Shown: positions 1-11,147 of the stretch, piece by piece
Layout of the letters: each line of letters starts with the position of its first letter
How positions within the stretch are numbered: the stretch's first letter is position 1
From: Ampullaceana balthica
Taxonomy: Eukaryota; Mollusca; Gastropoda; Lymnaeidae
NCBI GenBank assembly: GCA_944989445.1
Contig: CALYLW010000042.1
Location: forward strand, 372,001-436,000
Direction: 5' to 3'
Length of the DNA stretch: 64,000 nucleotides
Made by a program: the position numbers and the translations under genes
The notes under the pieces: generated by a model
Told to the model about the DNA's origin: nothing
What the model saw: only the letters and a program-made list of their open reading frames with translations
The model's database searches: none

Positions 1-39
1 TCAATACTAGCTATCTGAATTTCACGAATGGTACATTTT

Positions 40-130
40 TTGAAAGCTTATCGGCGGCGGGCCACACAAAAAATCCACTGGGTGGGCCGCATGAGACCCG
101 CGAGCCACGTATTTGAGACGCCTGATTTAT
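40..130. mobile_element. Remnant of a hAT-like element terminus
   Basis: A GC-rich island in AT-rich DNA carries paired 'gggcc' blocks and ends in 'atttgagacgcctg'. This resembles the end of many animal hAT elements, where a stretch rich in GGCCC/GCGGGCC leads to a 'tttgagaccCCTG' terminus. No second end or target duplication is visible, so this is a truncated relic. Family assignment rests on memory of the terminus style. Confidence 0.3.
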
Positions 131-680
131 AATATGACTTTACACATTATAACTTGATAATTTATATTTTTGACTTGATACTTTAAAAAATGTGATTTAA
201 TGCGTAATATTGTGATTTATCTTTCATTCATCATATCTATTTATTTAGTATTGCTTAATTAAGTTATTTATTCTATTAAAAAAATTAATAAAGCTGTCAA
301 ATTAGTTGTCCTAAATAAATAAAAAAAAGAATTAGACGTGTCATTGGTGTGTCTACGAATAGATGTTAGGAATAGACGAAGCCTCCGAAAGTTCAACATT
401 AAACGCGTTAACAAATTTCGAAAGCTCTAAGTTTGCGTTTGGAATAAGATTTATTCTGCAAAGATCGTCATATGAGTTGTGTTGTATATTCTTGACATTG
501 AATGGGTTCAACTGGTGGTTCTTTCTTTGACTGGGTAATCCCAAAATAAAATTTAAAAAAACGAAAACACTTTCTATTTGCTCGGTGTACTAGGAAGTCT
601 CTATAGCAGTTTCGAAAATATTACAGCAAATAATGTAAATACCATAAGCATAACGGTGAAGTCCTAAAGTGACACACATC
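131..680. other. AT-rich stretch, no gene seen
   Basis: AT-rich DNA with only short open frames. The longest, about 63 codons on the minus strand near 353-544, matches nothing I recognise and has no codon-like bias. Confidence 0.5.
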
Positions 681-1155
681 CATTACACACTGTTATTACA
701 CACTGCCATTACACACTGTCATTACACACTGACATTACACACTGACATTACACACTGCCATTACACACTGTCATTACACACTGACATTACACACTGACAT
801 TACACACTGCCATTACACACTGTCATTACACACTGACATTACACACTGACATTAAACACTGTCATTAAACACTGTCATTACACACTGCCATTACACACTG
901 TCATTACACACTGACATTACACACTGACATTAAACACTGTCATTAAACACTGTCATTACACACTGCCATTACACACTGTCATTACACACTGTCATTACAC
1001 ACTGTCATTACACACTGTCATTAAACACTGTCATTACACACTGTCATTAAACACTGTCATTACACACTGTCATTACACACTGTCATTACACACTGCCATT
1101 ACACACTGCAATTACACACTGCCATTACACACTGCCATTACACACTTTCATTACA
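681..1155. repeat. Minisatellite, 13-bp unit, about 36 copies
   Basis: Tandem repeats of CATTACACACTGN, where the last base is T, C or A. Some copies have 'ttaaac' in place of 'ttacac'. The variants recur in blocks (GCC, GTC, GAC, GAC order), which suggests expansion by multi-unit duplication. The 13-bp period puts stops in all frames, so the array is not coding. Confidence 0.95.
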
Positions 1156-1494
1156 AGTATAACCTACAGTTTACAAACGATTGATATATTTATTTGTGCA
1201 ACAAGATTTGGAAATAATATTTAAATTTTTCTAGAATTTTTCCATTGTGAGATTCCAACATAAGTATAAACTATTTAAAAGTGAGTCAATCGACTGTTGA
1301 ACAGTCACTGGGGCTAATGTAAGATCTCGTTAAAATGAACAGTACATAATATTTGTGTCACGTCTATTTAACCCAAACTACTGGACCGTGATGTGTCTGC
1401 CCCAAAGATTAAGCCTCTCCTTGTAACAATATGGCCTCCATCAATTAGACCTCAGACAAATAAGTTCGACACAAGAGAAGATGAATTTAAATAT

Positions 1495-1543
1495 AGTTTG
1501 TGACAGTTTGTGATAGTTTGTGAAAGTTTGTGACAGTTTGTGA
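1495..1543. repeat. Short tandem repeat, 10-bp unit, about 5 copies
   Basis: Five near-identical copies of AGTTTGTGAN (N = C, T or A). Confidence 0.85.
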
Positions 1544-1589
1544 CCAGTCATGAGCGTATTAATACTTTTTCGAGGCTTTTTTTCGTGAA

Positions 1590-1755
1590 ATTTGTGTGTG
1601 TGGGTGGGGGGGTGGAGTAAGTTATGATCCTTTTGACCATAGGCCACGTTAAGTGAGTACCATTGGTAAGGTGCTGAGATAGACGGGAGCAATAATGTGG
1701 GGGGGTGGGGTGGGGTGGGGCATTTTTGTAGTAACCTTTAGAGAGGGGGGGTCTC
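1590..1755 (+). other. G-rich tract with a quadruplex-forming motif
   Basis: The + strand is strongly G-rich. At about 1699-1722 four G-runs of four or more are separated by single T bases, the pattern expected of a very stable parallel G-quadruplex. Less regular G-runs lie at 1600-1615 and 1743-1751. No gene or promoter next to it can be supported. Confidence 0.7.
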
Positions 1756-1867
1756 AATTTTCGTTGTTGAACACAAGATGCACTTTTAAAATTGGCGCCC
1801 TACGAAGCGATGAGAAGGGTCTATAAATTAATTATCTTCCAATGTTAATTTCAGTGTGCACATTAAC

Positions 1868-2333
1868 AAGGTCTTACAATGACAGTTGAGTGGACAGATC
1901 ACCAAGGTATTACAATGACAGTTGAGTGGACAGATCACTAAGGTATTACAATGACAGTTGAGTGGACAGATCACCAAGGTATTACAATGACAGTTGAGTG
2001 GACAGATCACCAAGGTATTACAATGACAGTTGAGTGGACAGATCACCAAGGTATTACAATGACAGTTGAGTGGACAGATCACCAAGGTATTACAATGATA
2101 GTTGAGTGGACAGATCACCAAGGTATTACAATGATAGTTGAGTGGACAGATCACCAAGGTATTACAATGACAGTTGAGTGCACAGATCACCAAGGTATTA
2201 CAATGACAGTTGAGTGGACAGATCACCAAGGTATTACAATGACAGTTGAGTGGACAGATCACCAAGGTATTACAATGACAGTTGAGTGGACAGATCACCA
2301 AGGTATTACAATGACAGTTGAGTGGACAGATCT
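1868..2333. repeat. Minisatellite, 36-bp unit, about 13 copies
   Basis: Near-perfect 36-bp units with the core ATGACAGTTGAGTGGACAG. Because 36 is divisible by 3 and the unit lacks stops in several frames, long open frames run through on both strands (134 codons on +, 174 on -), with a 12-residue period. I regard these as by-products of the repeat. The outer copies are slightly diverged and the inner ones nearly identical. Confidence 0.95.
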
Positions 2334-2355
2334 CCACTCTATAAAATGCCATTAA

Positions 2356-2812
2356 GCTGAATAAAATGCACCCAACAGAATAAAAGTTGCCTGTTTCGAC
2401 GTGTTGGTAAAATAACTCTTACAATACGGAGCATACAGGAACTGTAAACTATGTATCGACGGACTACATTCTGAAGCTTACTTTCTTTACTGACAGATGA
2501 CAACTTAGACTTCCCACTGTTTCGGTTTTTATTTCAAAAATTTTCCATGGTTTAAAGAAAAACTGTTTGTTATGTACAAACTTTCTGTAGACAGTGGACA
2601 ATGGACAAGGTCGTCTCCATCTTCCTTCCCTATGGCCATTGTAGACATAACAGTTGATATGTGTATCACGGAAACTCGGTCTCTATTTCAGACCACCTGG
2701 AGTCTAGAGCGTCACATGACCACCTAGAGAGTCACATGACTACGGTTGAACGACCCATATGAATATTCGAACATGTAGTTAACATTGCAGATATGCATTT
2801 AATTTTAAAAAA
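2356..2812. other. No gene seen
   Basis: About 450 bp of mixed-composition DNA. A short local duplication of 'gagcgtcacatgaccacct' type lies near 2700-2740. No coding signal. Confidence 0.5.
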
Positions 2813-5415
2813 AACCGTAAAATACCAAGTTTTTGACTATAAATCCTTTATGTGCAAGACATAGCTAAAAGAATGTTCATTATAATACGCAGCGCAAGAC
2901 CATCCACAAAATACAAAATTGCAGTTGTGTCGTTAATATAATGGTCACCGATCAGGAATGTTTTTTATAAAAAGTGTTGTCAATAAAATACGCACCTTAT
3001 TGCGCGACAGAAAGGTTGTTCAATATAATGCGCACCCTTACAAGCTATCTCAAAAAATAACATGATACAAAGGAATAAATAAAATAATTTTAAAAATCAA
3101 TAATTTATTTACGGTACATGCGATCGATCTGAAATTTTGATACATTGATTTTATAATCGGTACAAAACTGCCTGCAAAATTTCAGCTCACTAGCTTACGA
3201 GGAAGTGGGTTAAAAATTGATCAAAAGTCTTGGCGACAAGCAAGCAATCAAGGGTTCAAACAAACAACCAGACACCACGAGTTAATATAAAGGATTTAAT
3301 AAAACAACCCCGTAAAAACAAAGTTTTTGACTATAAATCCCTTATATATGAGACATAGCTAAAAGTATTGCTTATGTTCAAACGTGACAAACATTTACAG
3401 ACTGAAACCGAAATTATCTCCCCTGGCTTTAAAACTGGGGGAAGGGGGGATGGGGTGTGGACATGGACGGGTGGTGTCAACGCGTTAACTCAACTCATAG
3501 TGGTTTACCTGGATAAAACACGAGATGTGTTCACCAAAGGCTGGGGTGAAGACAAGTGACCCGTAAAATGTAAACAATATCGACCGCTACATATAGTTTA
3601 TATAGATAAACTAAAATGCATTAATTTAATAACTGTACATTCGATCGATCTGAATTTTTGATACGATGCATTGTTAGGTGACACGGGTACGTGTGCCAAA
3701 TTTCAGCTCGATGTCATGACGGGAAATGGGTCATTTTTGACTTCTGTTTTTCCTCAGTGCCCGCCCAGGACAGACAGAGAGACAGAGACGGCGGTGAAGT
3801 TAATATAAGGGATTTAATTAAAAAAACCGTAACAACAATTTTTTGACTATAAATCCCTTATATATGAGACATAACTAAAAGTATTGATCATGTTCAAACG
3901 CGACAAACATTTACATACTGAAACTGTCTTAACTCCCCTTTGCTTTTAACCCGGGGGGAAGGGTGGGAGAGGGGAAAGGTCTTGTCACCGATCGCTGGAC
4001 CGAGCTCAGCGTGACACGCAAAATGTAAACAAAAGCACGCCGGTACACCTGGTTAAAACACGAGATGAGTTCAACTATGGCTGGGGTGAAGTCATGTGAC
4101 CCGTAAAATGTAAACAATATTGACCGCTAAATATAGTTTATATAGATAAACTAAAAATGCATTAATTTAATAACTGTACGTTCGATCGATCCGAATTTTT
4201 GATACGATGCATTGTTAGGTGACACTGGTCCGTGTGCCAAATTTCAGCTCGATGGCATGACGGGAAGCGGGTCATTTTTTACATCTGTTTTTTCGCGGTG
4301 CCCGCCCAAGACAGAGAGACAGAGACGGCGGTGAAGTTAATATAAGGGATTTAAAAAACAAACCCGTAAAAACAAAGTTTTTGGCTATAAATCCCTTATA
4401 TATGAGACATAACTAATAGTATTGATTATTTTCAAACATTTACAGACTGAATCTGTCTTAACTCAAGTTTGCTTCATAACCCTAGGGGGGAGGGGTGGGT
4501 GGGAGGGGGAGAGGGGAAAAGTCTGGTCACCGATTCGCTTGACTGAGCTCAGCGTGACACGTAAAATGTAAACAAAAGCATCCCGTCGCTTCATTGGGTC
4601 GCCTCAATGCGTCAGCTCAAACTTTCACGTGGCAAAAAAACAATAACAAACCGTGAATTTGAATTACATACCTCATATAAGGATAAACTAAAAATGCATA
4701 AATTTAATTACGGTACGTTCGATCGATCTGAAATTTTGAAACGATGCATTGTTACGTCAGACGGGTCAGTGTGCCAAATTTCAGCTTGATCGAATCACGG
4801 GAAGTGGGTCATTTTCGACTTTTCTTTTTCCGCCCGCCCAGCCCATGAGATCATGAGATGATGAGACGGCCGCGAAGTTAATATAAGGGATTTAAAAACA
4901 AAGTTTTTGACTATAAATCCCTTATATATGAGACATAACTAAAAGTATTGATTATGTTTAAACGCGACAAATATTTACAGACTGAATCTGTCTTAACTCC
5001 CCTTTAACCCGGGGGGGGGGTTGGGAGAGGGGAAAGGTCTTGTCACCGATTGCTGGACCGAGCTCAGCGTGACAAGCAAAATGTAAACAAAAGCACGCCT
5101 GTATATCTGGTTAAAACACGAGATGTGTTCACCTCTGGCTGGCGTGAAGTCAATTGACCCGTAAAATGTAAACGATAGCGACCGCTACATATAGTTTATA
5201 TAGATAAACTAAAAATGCATTAATTTAATTACGGTACGTTCGATCGATCTGAAATTTTGATACGATGCATTGTTTGGTGACACGGGTCCGTTTCCCAAAT
5301 TTCAGCTCGATGGCTTCAAGGGAAGTGGGTCATTTTTGACTTTTGTTTTTCCGCGGTGCCCGCCCAAGACAGACAGAGAGACAGAGATGGCGGTGAAGTT
5401 AATATAAGGGATTTA
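2813..5415. repeat. Tandem block of ~520-bp transposon-like units, about five copies
   Basis: Five related units follow one another. The right-hand marker GTTAATATAAGGGATTTA occurs at 3799, 4336, 4877 and 5398, and as a variant at 3281, giving spacings of about 518, 537, 541 and 521 bp. Each unit begins with TATAAATCCCTTATAT and ends with ATATAAGGGATTTA, so the ends are inverted repeats of each other. Inside each are a GATCGATCTGAA block, a 'ccaaatttcagctcgat' block and a 'gacagacagagagacagag' block. The first unit (2813-3290) is more diverged. The units look like non-autonomous elements amplified in tandem. The superfamily is not recognised, and no protein is encoded. Confidence 0.8.
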
Positions 5416-6781
5416 AAAATGGGACACATAGTCAACACCGGATGTATGAGTTACATTTGGAACATATGGTCATCACAAAAGCATTCGTTACGATATGGAA
5501 ATAAGAGCATGATTTAAGAACACAATACACTGCACTAAATATTTTTTATAGAACTCAATAAAATTCAACTTTAGAATTAATTAATTAACTATTAGGCAAT
5601 ACTACGCAACCTGTGGAGGTAAGATTGCACATGTAAAATTTGTTGTGTCAGGTAAGATTCATGTTGAACTTCAAACGTTCAGCCCCAGACCTAAATATTT
5701 CCACAAGAAGATAATTCATGTTGTTTCATAGCGTTATCATTATTACAATTCATTGAAAAATATATCTTTAGCACAACCCTTTATATTTTTTTTTACAATG
5801 CATAACATAACTTCATTCTTCTAGCAGAAAAGTTAAAATATTTACAATAATCGCTGGTCTCTTTTGAATGAGATCTTTGACTTTAAATCTGGCGGCCATC
5901 AAGTTGGGATTGTTTTTATGGATAAGTTAAGTAGTGAGCGACCATTTCTATATTTTCTCATTAATTTTTAGTACGCAATGGAGGAATGTTTTAGTATTCC
6001 TGTTGGCTTCAAAGAACCAATAGTTCTTGGACTCACCATTCCGGAATTAAGCTGTAAACTAAACATCAATTATTAAAGTTCCCGGTATATTATCAGCACG
6101 TTGCGCTTTACCAAACAGTCTGTTGTCAGAATTATTCCTAACACTAGAGGATTTATTCAGACGCTTCTTGGACAATATGAACATTTTCGTCACTTGGCCC
6201 ATGAATGTTCTTGATATTGAATCATATGAACATTTAAAACTGCACTTTATACGATTATACCTGAATCTTGTCAAGACGTATCGTATATATTTGAAAATAA
6301 CTTTTTACACGTCCGTCAATTGTATGTTAATTAAAAATGTTAAACACTCTTCTTATGTTTGGGTTTATAATGTGTGGATTTGATAAGATTAAATCAATAT
6401 AATTTTACAATCCAATCCACTTCTATTTTGAGCCTCTAAAATCCATCAGCATGTTCTTCTTATAACTATCTAGATATTAATTTTGAGGTGTGTGATGGTA
6501 GATTGCCGTGCTCATGAGATACCCCTCCCCCCACCCCCGACCCCCGATACTGTGGCGTGTCTTGTATTGGAGGAAGCACTCAAAAACATAAATGAATGTA
6601 ACAATAAATTTCACTCCCCCGGGACTTCAAAAAAAGTAGCGTTATAACTTATAAGGAAACCACACCCCACAAAAAGCTATTAAACATTATATTTGGAGAA
6701 GTTAATGAAATACATTGGAGATGAACAAAGAGGAGCCAAGACTGCTCAGCAAACAGGGTGATGGTATTTTTTCCTTGAATT
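5416..6781. other. No gene seen
   Basis: About 1.4 kb of AT-rich sequence. Overlapping open frames of 71-86 codons at 6059-6383 on both strands have no recognisable motif. A C-rich run at 6524-6546 could form a quadruplex on the minus strand. Confidence 0.5.
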
Positions 6782-7085
6782 TACTGGGTGACGCCACTGT
6801 ATTCTCTGATTATAATGGTCAATCTTCTGACCCGTTAAACTACTGGGTGACGCCTCTGTAAGCTTTCGGGATCATAGTATTCTTTTTCTTTAGTGTACTG
6901 AGTGACGCCTCTGTATTTTCTAATCACCGGTGTTCTTTCTCGTGAATGTACAGGGTGACGCTTCTGTATTCTCTAATTTTAATGGTCAGTGTTCTGTCCC
7001 GTAAGAGTTCTCGGTGACGCCTCTGTATTCTCTGATTATAATGGTCAATGTTCTTTCCCATGAGTGTACTGGGTGACGCCTTTGT
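6782..7085. repeat. Degenerate tandem repeat, about 60-bp unit, five to six copies
   Basis: The phrase TGGGTGACGCCTCTGTATTC, or variants, recurs at roughly 60-bp steps, followed by 'tctgattataatggtcaatgttctttccc'-like text that I give only in part. Copies differ by many substitutions, so this is an older array than most others here. Confidence 0.8.
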
Positions 7086-7553
7086 TTATGTGGTTGATAT
7101 GGCGTTCCACCTCTGACGCCAGGGTGAGCTCTTTTGTGTCTAAAGTCCTATATTGTCTATCAAAGCCTGCTGGGTAAACTTGCTTTCGGGGACTCACTTC
7201 CTGCGTCGATTTGGCAGCTCTCTGGCCTTGAAATAATCATGCCAAGTTCAAGGTCACACGAGAACACGATATGAGCACAGAAATGATCTACGTGGCTGCA
7301 CGCGGAAATATATTGAGATAATTTTCAACATGAAGATTATTTGAGTAAATAAAAAAAGAGCAACGATAGGTGAATAGCACAAAGCGTTTCTAAGGATACA
7401 TCCAAACAAAGGGATTGAGACGGCAACAAAAGGACTCACTTGTGGACGGCGCCTCAAAGTAACACGCCGATGAGTCGAGAATTACTCATATTTACTGAGT
7501 CAAATGGAAGGAGAAACAACATACATTAACAAAGGATCAGTTGCTGTATAATA
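7086..7553. other. No gene seen
   Basis: Mixed-composition DNA. A minus-strand open frame of 67 codons (7254-7457) is hydrophobic in its middle but matches nothing I know and has no supporting context. Confidence 0.45.
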
Positions 7554-7706
7554 CAGAGGCGTAGCCAGGGTTGGTTCCATCTGGGGTATAAGACAAAGAT
7601 GTTTCCTCCTTACATATAACCAATAATACTCACCTTTGTATAAAAAGGAAATGTGCCCCCCCCCTGGGGCGGAAAGTCCACCCTCCCCTCTTTTCCTACG
7701 CCACTG
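7554..7706. mobile_element. Miniature inverted-repeat element, 153 bp
   Basis: Begins CAGAGGCGTAGCC and ends CCTACGCCACTG, imperfect terminal inverted repeats of the same style as the hAT copies at 23796 and 42745. The interior holds C-runs and encodes nothing. I could not find a convincing 8-bp target duplication. Confidence 0.65.
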
Positions 7707-7841
7707 GGAATTTGACGTTTTGAGGGTCAAGGGTCATGGTCTAAAATAGACCTACTTGTGACTTGAGACAAGAGCCGTTTCCTGTGTAGATTGTTCAAAT
7801 AGGTAAACCAGATAAGAGGGACCTCACCTGCGTACCCAAGA

Positions 7842-8020
7842 ATGCGTATATGCCAGGGATTCTCAAACAATGATGACAGAACAGTGAATGCTTATGACGG
7901 GATTCTAAGAACTGTCGACAGAAAGATGTATGCTCACGAGAAGGAGTCTCAGACACCATCGACAGAACAATGTATGCTAAAATTAGAGGGAGTCTTAACC
8001 ACTGTCGACAGAATCAATAT
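7842..8020. repeat. Degenerate repeat around 'CTGTCGACAGAA'
   Basis: A segment of roughly 50-65 bp containing 'actgtcgacagaa' followed by 'atgtatgct' recurs three to four times with many changes. The core GTCGAC is palindromic. Weakly supported as a tandem repeat. Confidence 0.45.
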
Positions 8021-8040
8021 TACATAGACAAAGTGTAAGT

Positions 8041-8205
8041 AGGGTTGCCAGATGTCCGGTTTTGTACCGGACTGTCCGGTATTATCGTTATTTGTCAAGT
8101 GGAAAAATGGAAGCAATACCGGACATTTTACATTTAAATATTGTGCCACCGACAAAATTTCGACACTAGTGTCCGGTATTTTTGAGACAGCCACCTGGCA
8201 ACCCT
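8041..8205. mobile_element. hAT-type miniature element with 8-bp target duplication
   Basis: Starts AGGGTTGCCAGATGTCCGG and ends with the inverted form (CCGG...CTGGCAACCCT). The 8-bp sequence AAGTGTAA occurs at 8031-8038 and 8206-8213, with two extra bases between the left copy and the terminus. An 8-bp duplication with short inverted ends is the hAT signature. 'GTCCGGT' words also recur inside in both orientations. No coding capacity. Confidence 0.85.
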
Positions 8206-8338
8206 AAGTGTAATTAAGCTTAATCCGGATGTGAGGGTTCAAATGCAATCGTATACTTTTTCACTAACAATAGTTTTAGTTTTTAATTCTTGGTTATAGC
8301 TGTTAAATACGTTGTACAATAGAATTTGTCCCTTAGAT

Positions 8339-8525
8339 CAGTGCTTCTCAAAGTGCTGGTCCGCGGACCGGTGATGGTCCTTGGGCCATCCGATGCCGTT
8401 CCGCAGAAGTTACCAAGAAAGGACATTTCGCTACCACGTCAGTACACGGAAAATGGTTCACCGGTCCCTGGCGCAATGAAAAAATTCCTGCCGGTCTGCC
8501 ACACTAAAAAGTTTGAGAAGCACTG
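8339..8525 (+). mobile_element. hAT-type miniature element, 187 bp (first copy)
   Basis: Ends are CAGTGCTTCTCAAAG and, inverted, GTTTGAGAAGCACTG. CCCTTAGAT flanks it on both sides (8330-8338 and 8526-8534). The interior holds GGTCCGCGGACCGG-type palindromic text and no coding sequence. It is the same family as 9075-9261, in the opposite orientation. Confidence 0.9.
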
Positions 8526-8756
8526 CCCTTAGATTATGGAACAGAAAAATCAGAGGCGTTGCTAGGGTTAGTTCGTAGGTGTTGGCCCCGATTTTGCCCG
8601 GGGAAAAAATGAGCTGTACTTAAAAATACCGTCTCCTCTCCATCCATTTCTGAAGTCCTCGTTTTGTGTCAATCTCCTTGATTCGTAATTTTTATTTTAA
8701 GGATTTTTATGTTTGTTGGTTTGGGGTAAGTTAAATTTTTCTCTTAAATTTTGACG

Positions 8757-8935
8757 GCTGGATAGCGAGGTTAATAGTGCGCTCGCCTCACAGACTGAGG
8801 GGCGTGGGATCTAGACCACGTTAAAGCCACAATAAAAATGTTGATGAATGAGTATCGCTAAAAACAAAAAGGTCCTCCGCTGACTTGGAGAGGAGATGGG
8901 CGCCGCCAAGGTCTACCAAGCCCCGCGAAAGTTCT
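8757..8935 (+). mobile_element. tRNA-derived SINE-like sequence
   Basis: 'TAGCGAGGTTAATAG' followed by 'gcgctcgcctcacagactgag' and then GGGATCTAGACC resembles the A box, anticodon arm and B box of a tRNA, with matches good enough for a decayed polymerase III promoter. A non-tRNA body continues to about 8935. It cannot be a working tRNA because the B box (normally GGTTCGAATCC) is degraded and the acceptor ends do not pair. The right boundary is uncertain. Confidence 0.6.
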
Positions 8936-9074
8936 AATGGAAACTTTGAACCCCCTACGACCACGAGGTTATGGGACACACACACTATTAAAAAAACAAC
9001 AACAACAAAAACAACTGCCTCATGGACTGCGATTTGTTGAACAGTGGCGGAATGACTGTGGAGTACGTTGTAGA

Positions 9075-9261
9075 CAGTGCTTCTCAAACTTTTTAGTATG
9101 GCGGACCGGCAGGAATTTTTTCCATTGCACCAGGGACCGATGCACTATTTTCCCCGTACTGACAATTTTTTCTGTCCTTTTTTTTGAGAACATCTGGGTA
9201 CCGGCGGCGGATGGCCCACGGACCGGCACCGGTCCGCGGACTACCACTTTGAGAAGCACTG
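9075..9261 (-). mobile_element. hAT-type miniature element, 187 bp (second, inverted copy)
   Basis: Same family and exactly the same length as 8339-8525 but reversed: its left end matches the complement of that copy's right end. It is flanked by TTGTAGA at 9068-9074 and 9262-9268, extendable to 8 bp if one terminal C is shared. No coding capacity. Confidence 0.9.
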
Positions 9262-9529
9262 TTGTAGACAATAGTGAAATAGTTAGGGGCCCCAAAGCTG
9301 AGTAAAATTCAAAAGGATCATTTTAACTTAAAAAAAAATTAAATTCCAAAATGATAATGGAAGCCAAAAAATCCCGCCCTCCCCCACCGCAGTTGTATTC
9401 TCTATTTGTTCCTCTATTTAAATGAAAGTTATGGATACTTGGACATGGAGTCATTATCCTATTAGCCGTTATAGTATAATTCCCTTTATGTCCGTGGATG
9501 AAAGGCTATTTGCTGCCCATGTGACCTGC

Positions 9530-9868
9530 TGTATAATGTGTAGGAAGTCATGTATAATGTGTAGGAAGTCATGTATAATGTGTAGGAAGTCATGTATAAT
9601 GTGTAGGAAGTCATGTATAATGTGTAGGAAGTCATGTATAATGTGTAGGAAGTCATGTATAATGAGTAGAAAGTCATGCATAATGTGTTGGAAGTCATGT
9701 ATAATGTGGAGGAAATCATGTATAATGTTTAGGAAGTCATGTATAATGTGTAGGAAGTCATCTATAATTTTTAGAAAGTCATGTATAATGTGGAGGAAGT
9801 CATGTATAATGTGAAGAAAGTCATGTATAATGTGGAGGAAGTCATGTATAATGTCATGTATAATTTGA
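9530..9868. repeat. Minisatellite, 21-bp unit, about 16 copies
   Basis: The unit contains TATAATGTGTAGGAAGTCA. The first seven copies are almost identical and later ones carry substitutions. The 21-bp period is divisible by 3 and leaves open frames on both strands with a 7-residue repeat, which I do not consider a protein. Confidence 0.95.
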
Positions 9869-10287
9869 CATCAGACTTGGTTTATTGTGGAAAGTGGTGG
9901 TGGTAGACTTTCTGCTCTTGATCAGCTCCCTTGACATGGTAGTCGTCTCGTGCAATACAGCCAGCGATAATCCATCCACGCTCACTACCTTCATTGAAAA
10001 CATTTTAATTCTGCAAGTGGTGTTTGTGACGCACTTCGGTTAACAACGTTTTTTTTTCTTGTGTGTTTTTTTCTTTGTTTGTTTGTTTTTAAATATTTTT
10101 TGATAGTTGCAAACCGAATCTCAGGGCAAACCACTCAGTTTAATCTCAAAACATCTCTCATCGTTGTAACTTGAGATACGATATCGTGAATGATCTCCCT
10201 TTAATCCATGACTTACACCTATCGTCAGTACAAACAGAACTGCACCTTTCTTTAGTCTGATACAGGAGACGACGGTGGAAGGATCTC
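9869..10287. other. No gene seen
   Basis: About 420 bp between two arrays, with T-rich low-complexity runs at 10050-10100. Nothing recognisable. Confidence 0.5.
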
Positions 10288-10604
10288 CGTGATGTGGAGA
10301 CTGGGAGACAATGCCATGTTGTCATTTGGCGTGATGTGGAGACTGGGAGACAATGCCATGTTGTCATTTGGCGTGATGTGGAGACTGGGAGACAATGCCA
10401 TGTTGTCATTTGGCGTGATGTGGAGATTGGGAGACAATGCCATGTTGTCATTTGGCGTGATGTGGAGATTGGGAGACAATGCCATGTTGTCATTTGGCGT
10501 GATGTGGAGACTGGGAGACAATGCCATGTTGTCATTTGACGTGATGTGGAGACTGGGAGACAATGCCATGTTGTCATTTGGCGTGATGTGGAGATTGGGA
10601 GATC
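10288..10604. repeat. Minisatellite, 42-bp unit, about 7.5 copies
   Basis: Near-perfect 42-bp units containing GAGACAATGCCATGTTGTCA, with only C/T and G/A single-base variants between copies. The period is a multiple of 3, so frames stay open on both strands (up to 169 codons), all with a 14-residue period. High identity indicates recent expansion. Confidence 0.95.
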
Positions 10605-10867
10605 ATGAAGAATACCAATTAACGTACGGTTTATGGGCAGCAAAAATTGGCATGTTTTCGTGGACATTGTGTGTGCGAGTCGGGAGTCTTCTTGTTGATG
10701 TTTATCTTTAAAATGACATGAAAATGTACGAGCTAAATATTAATATTAACTTCGAGCGGAAATACATACAAAGACAGATGGTGCAAAAAAAAATAATTAA
10801 AAAAAATAATAATAACAAAAATTTAAATTAAAAAGATAAGGAAATGCTATCTTGAACCAAATTAATT

Positions 10868-11147
10868 GATACAGTCCCCTTGTCTGATACAGTCCCCTTG
10901 TCTGATACAGTCCCTTGTCTGATACAGTCACTTTGTCTGATACAGTCCCTGGTCTGATACAGTCCCCTTGTCTGATACAGTCCCCTTGTCTGATACAGTC
11001 CCATTGTCTGATAAATTAACATTTTTGGATGCAGTCCCATAGTGTAATGCAATCTTACTATTCGATTTAGTTCATTTGTCTGATACAGTCCCCTTGTCTG
11101 ACACATTTTATGATTATCTGACACAGTCCCATTGTTTCATACAGTTG
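10868..11147. repeat. Minisatellite, 18-bp unit, about 13 copies, diverging rightwards
   Basis: Units are variants of CCCTTGTCTGATACAGTC. The left half (10868-11010) is tight, while the right half has insertions and substitutions, suggesting homogenisation only on the left. Confidence 0.9.

Noticed and set aside
1828..2355. Long open frames on both strands (174 and 134 codons) with a 12-residue repeat
   Set aside because: The 36-bp unit is a multiple of 3 and stop-free, so both strands are open at once. No signal, domain or flanking coding sequence.
8757..8830. Functional tRNA gene
   Set aside because: Box-like elements are present, but the B box is degraded and the acceptor stem does not pair. 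Better explained as a SINE.
9422..9814. Cys-rich repeat protein of 130 codons
   Set aside because: Simple 21-bp array, with open frames on both strands.
10158..10711. Frames of 140-169 codons on both strands
   Set aside because: By-product of the 42-bp array. No conserved start, no domain, mirrored on both strands.
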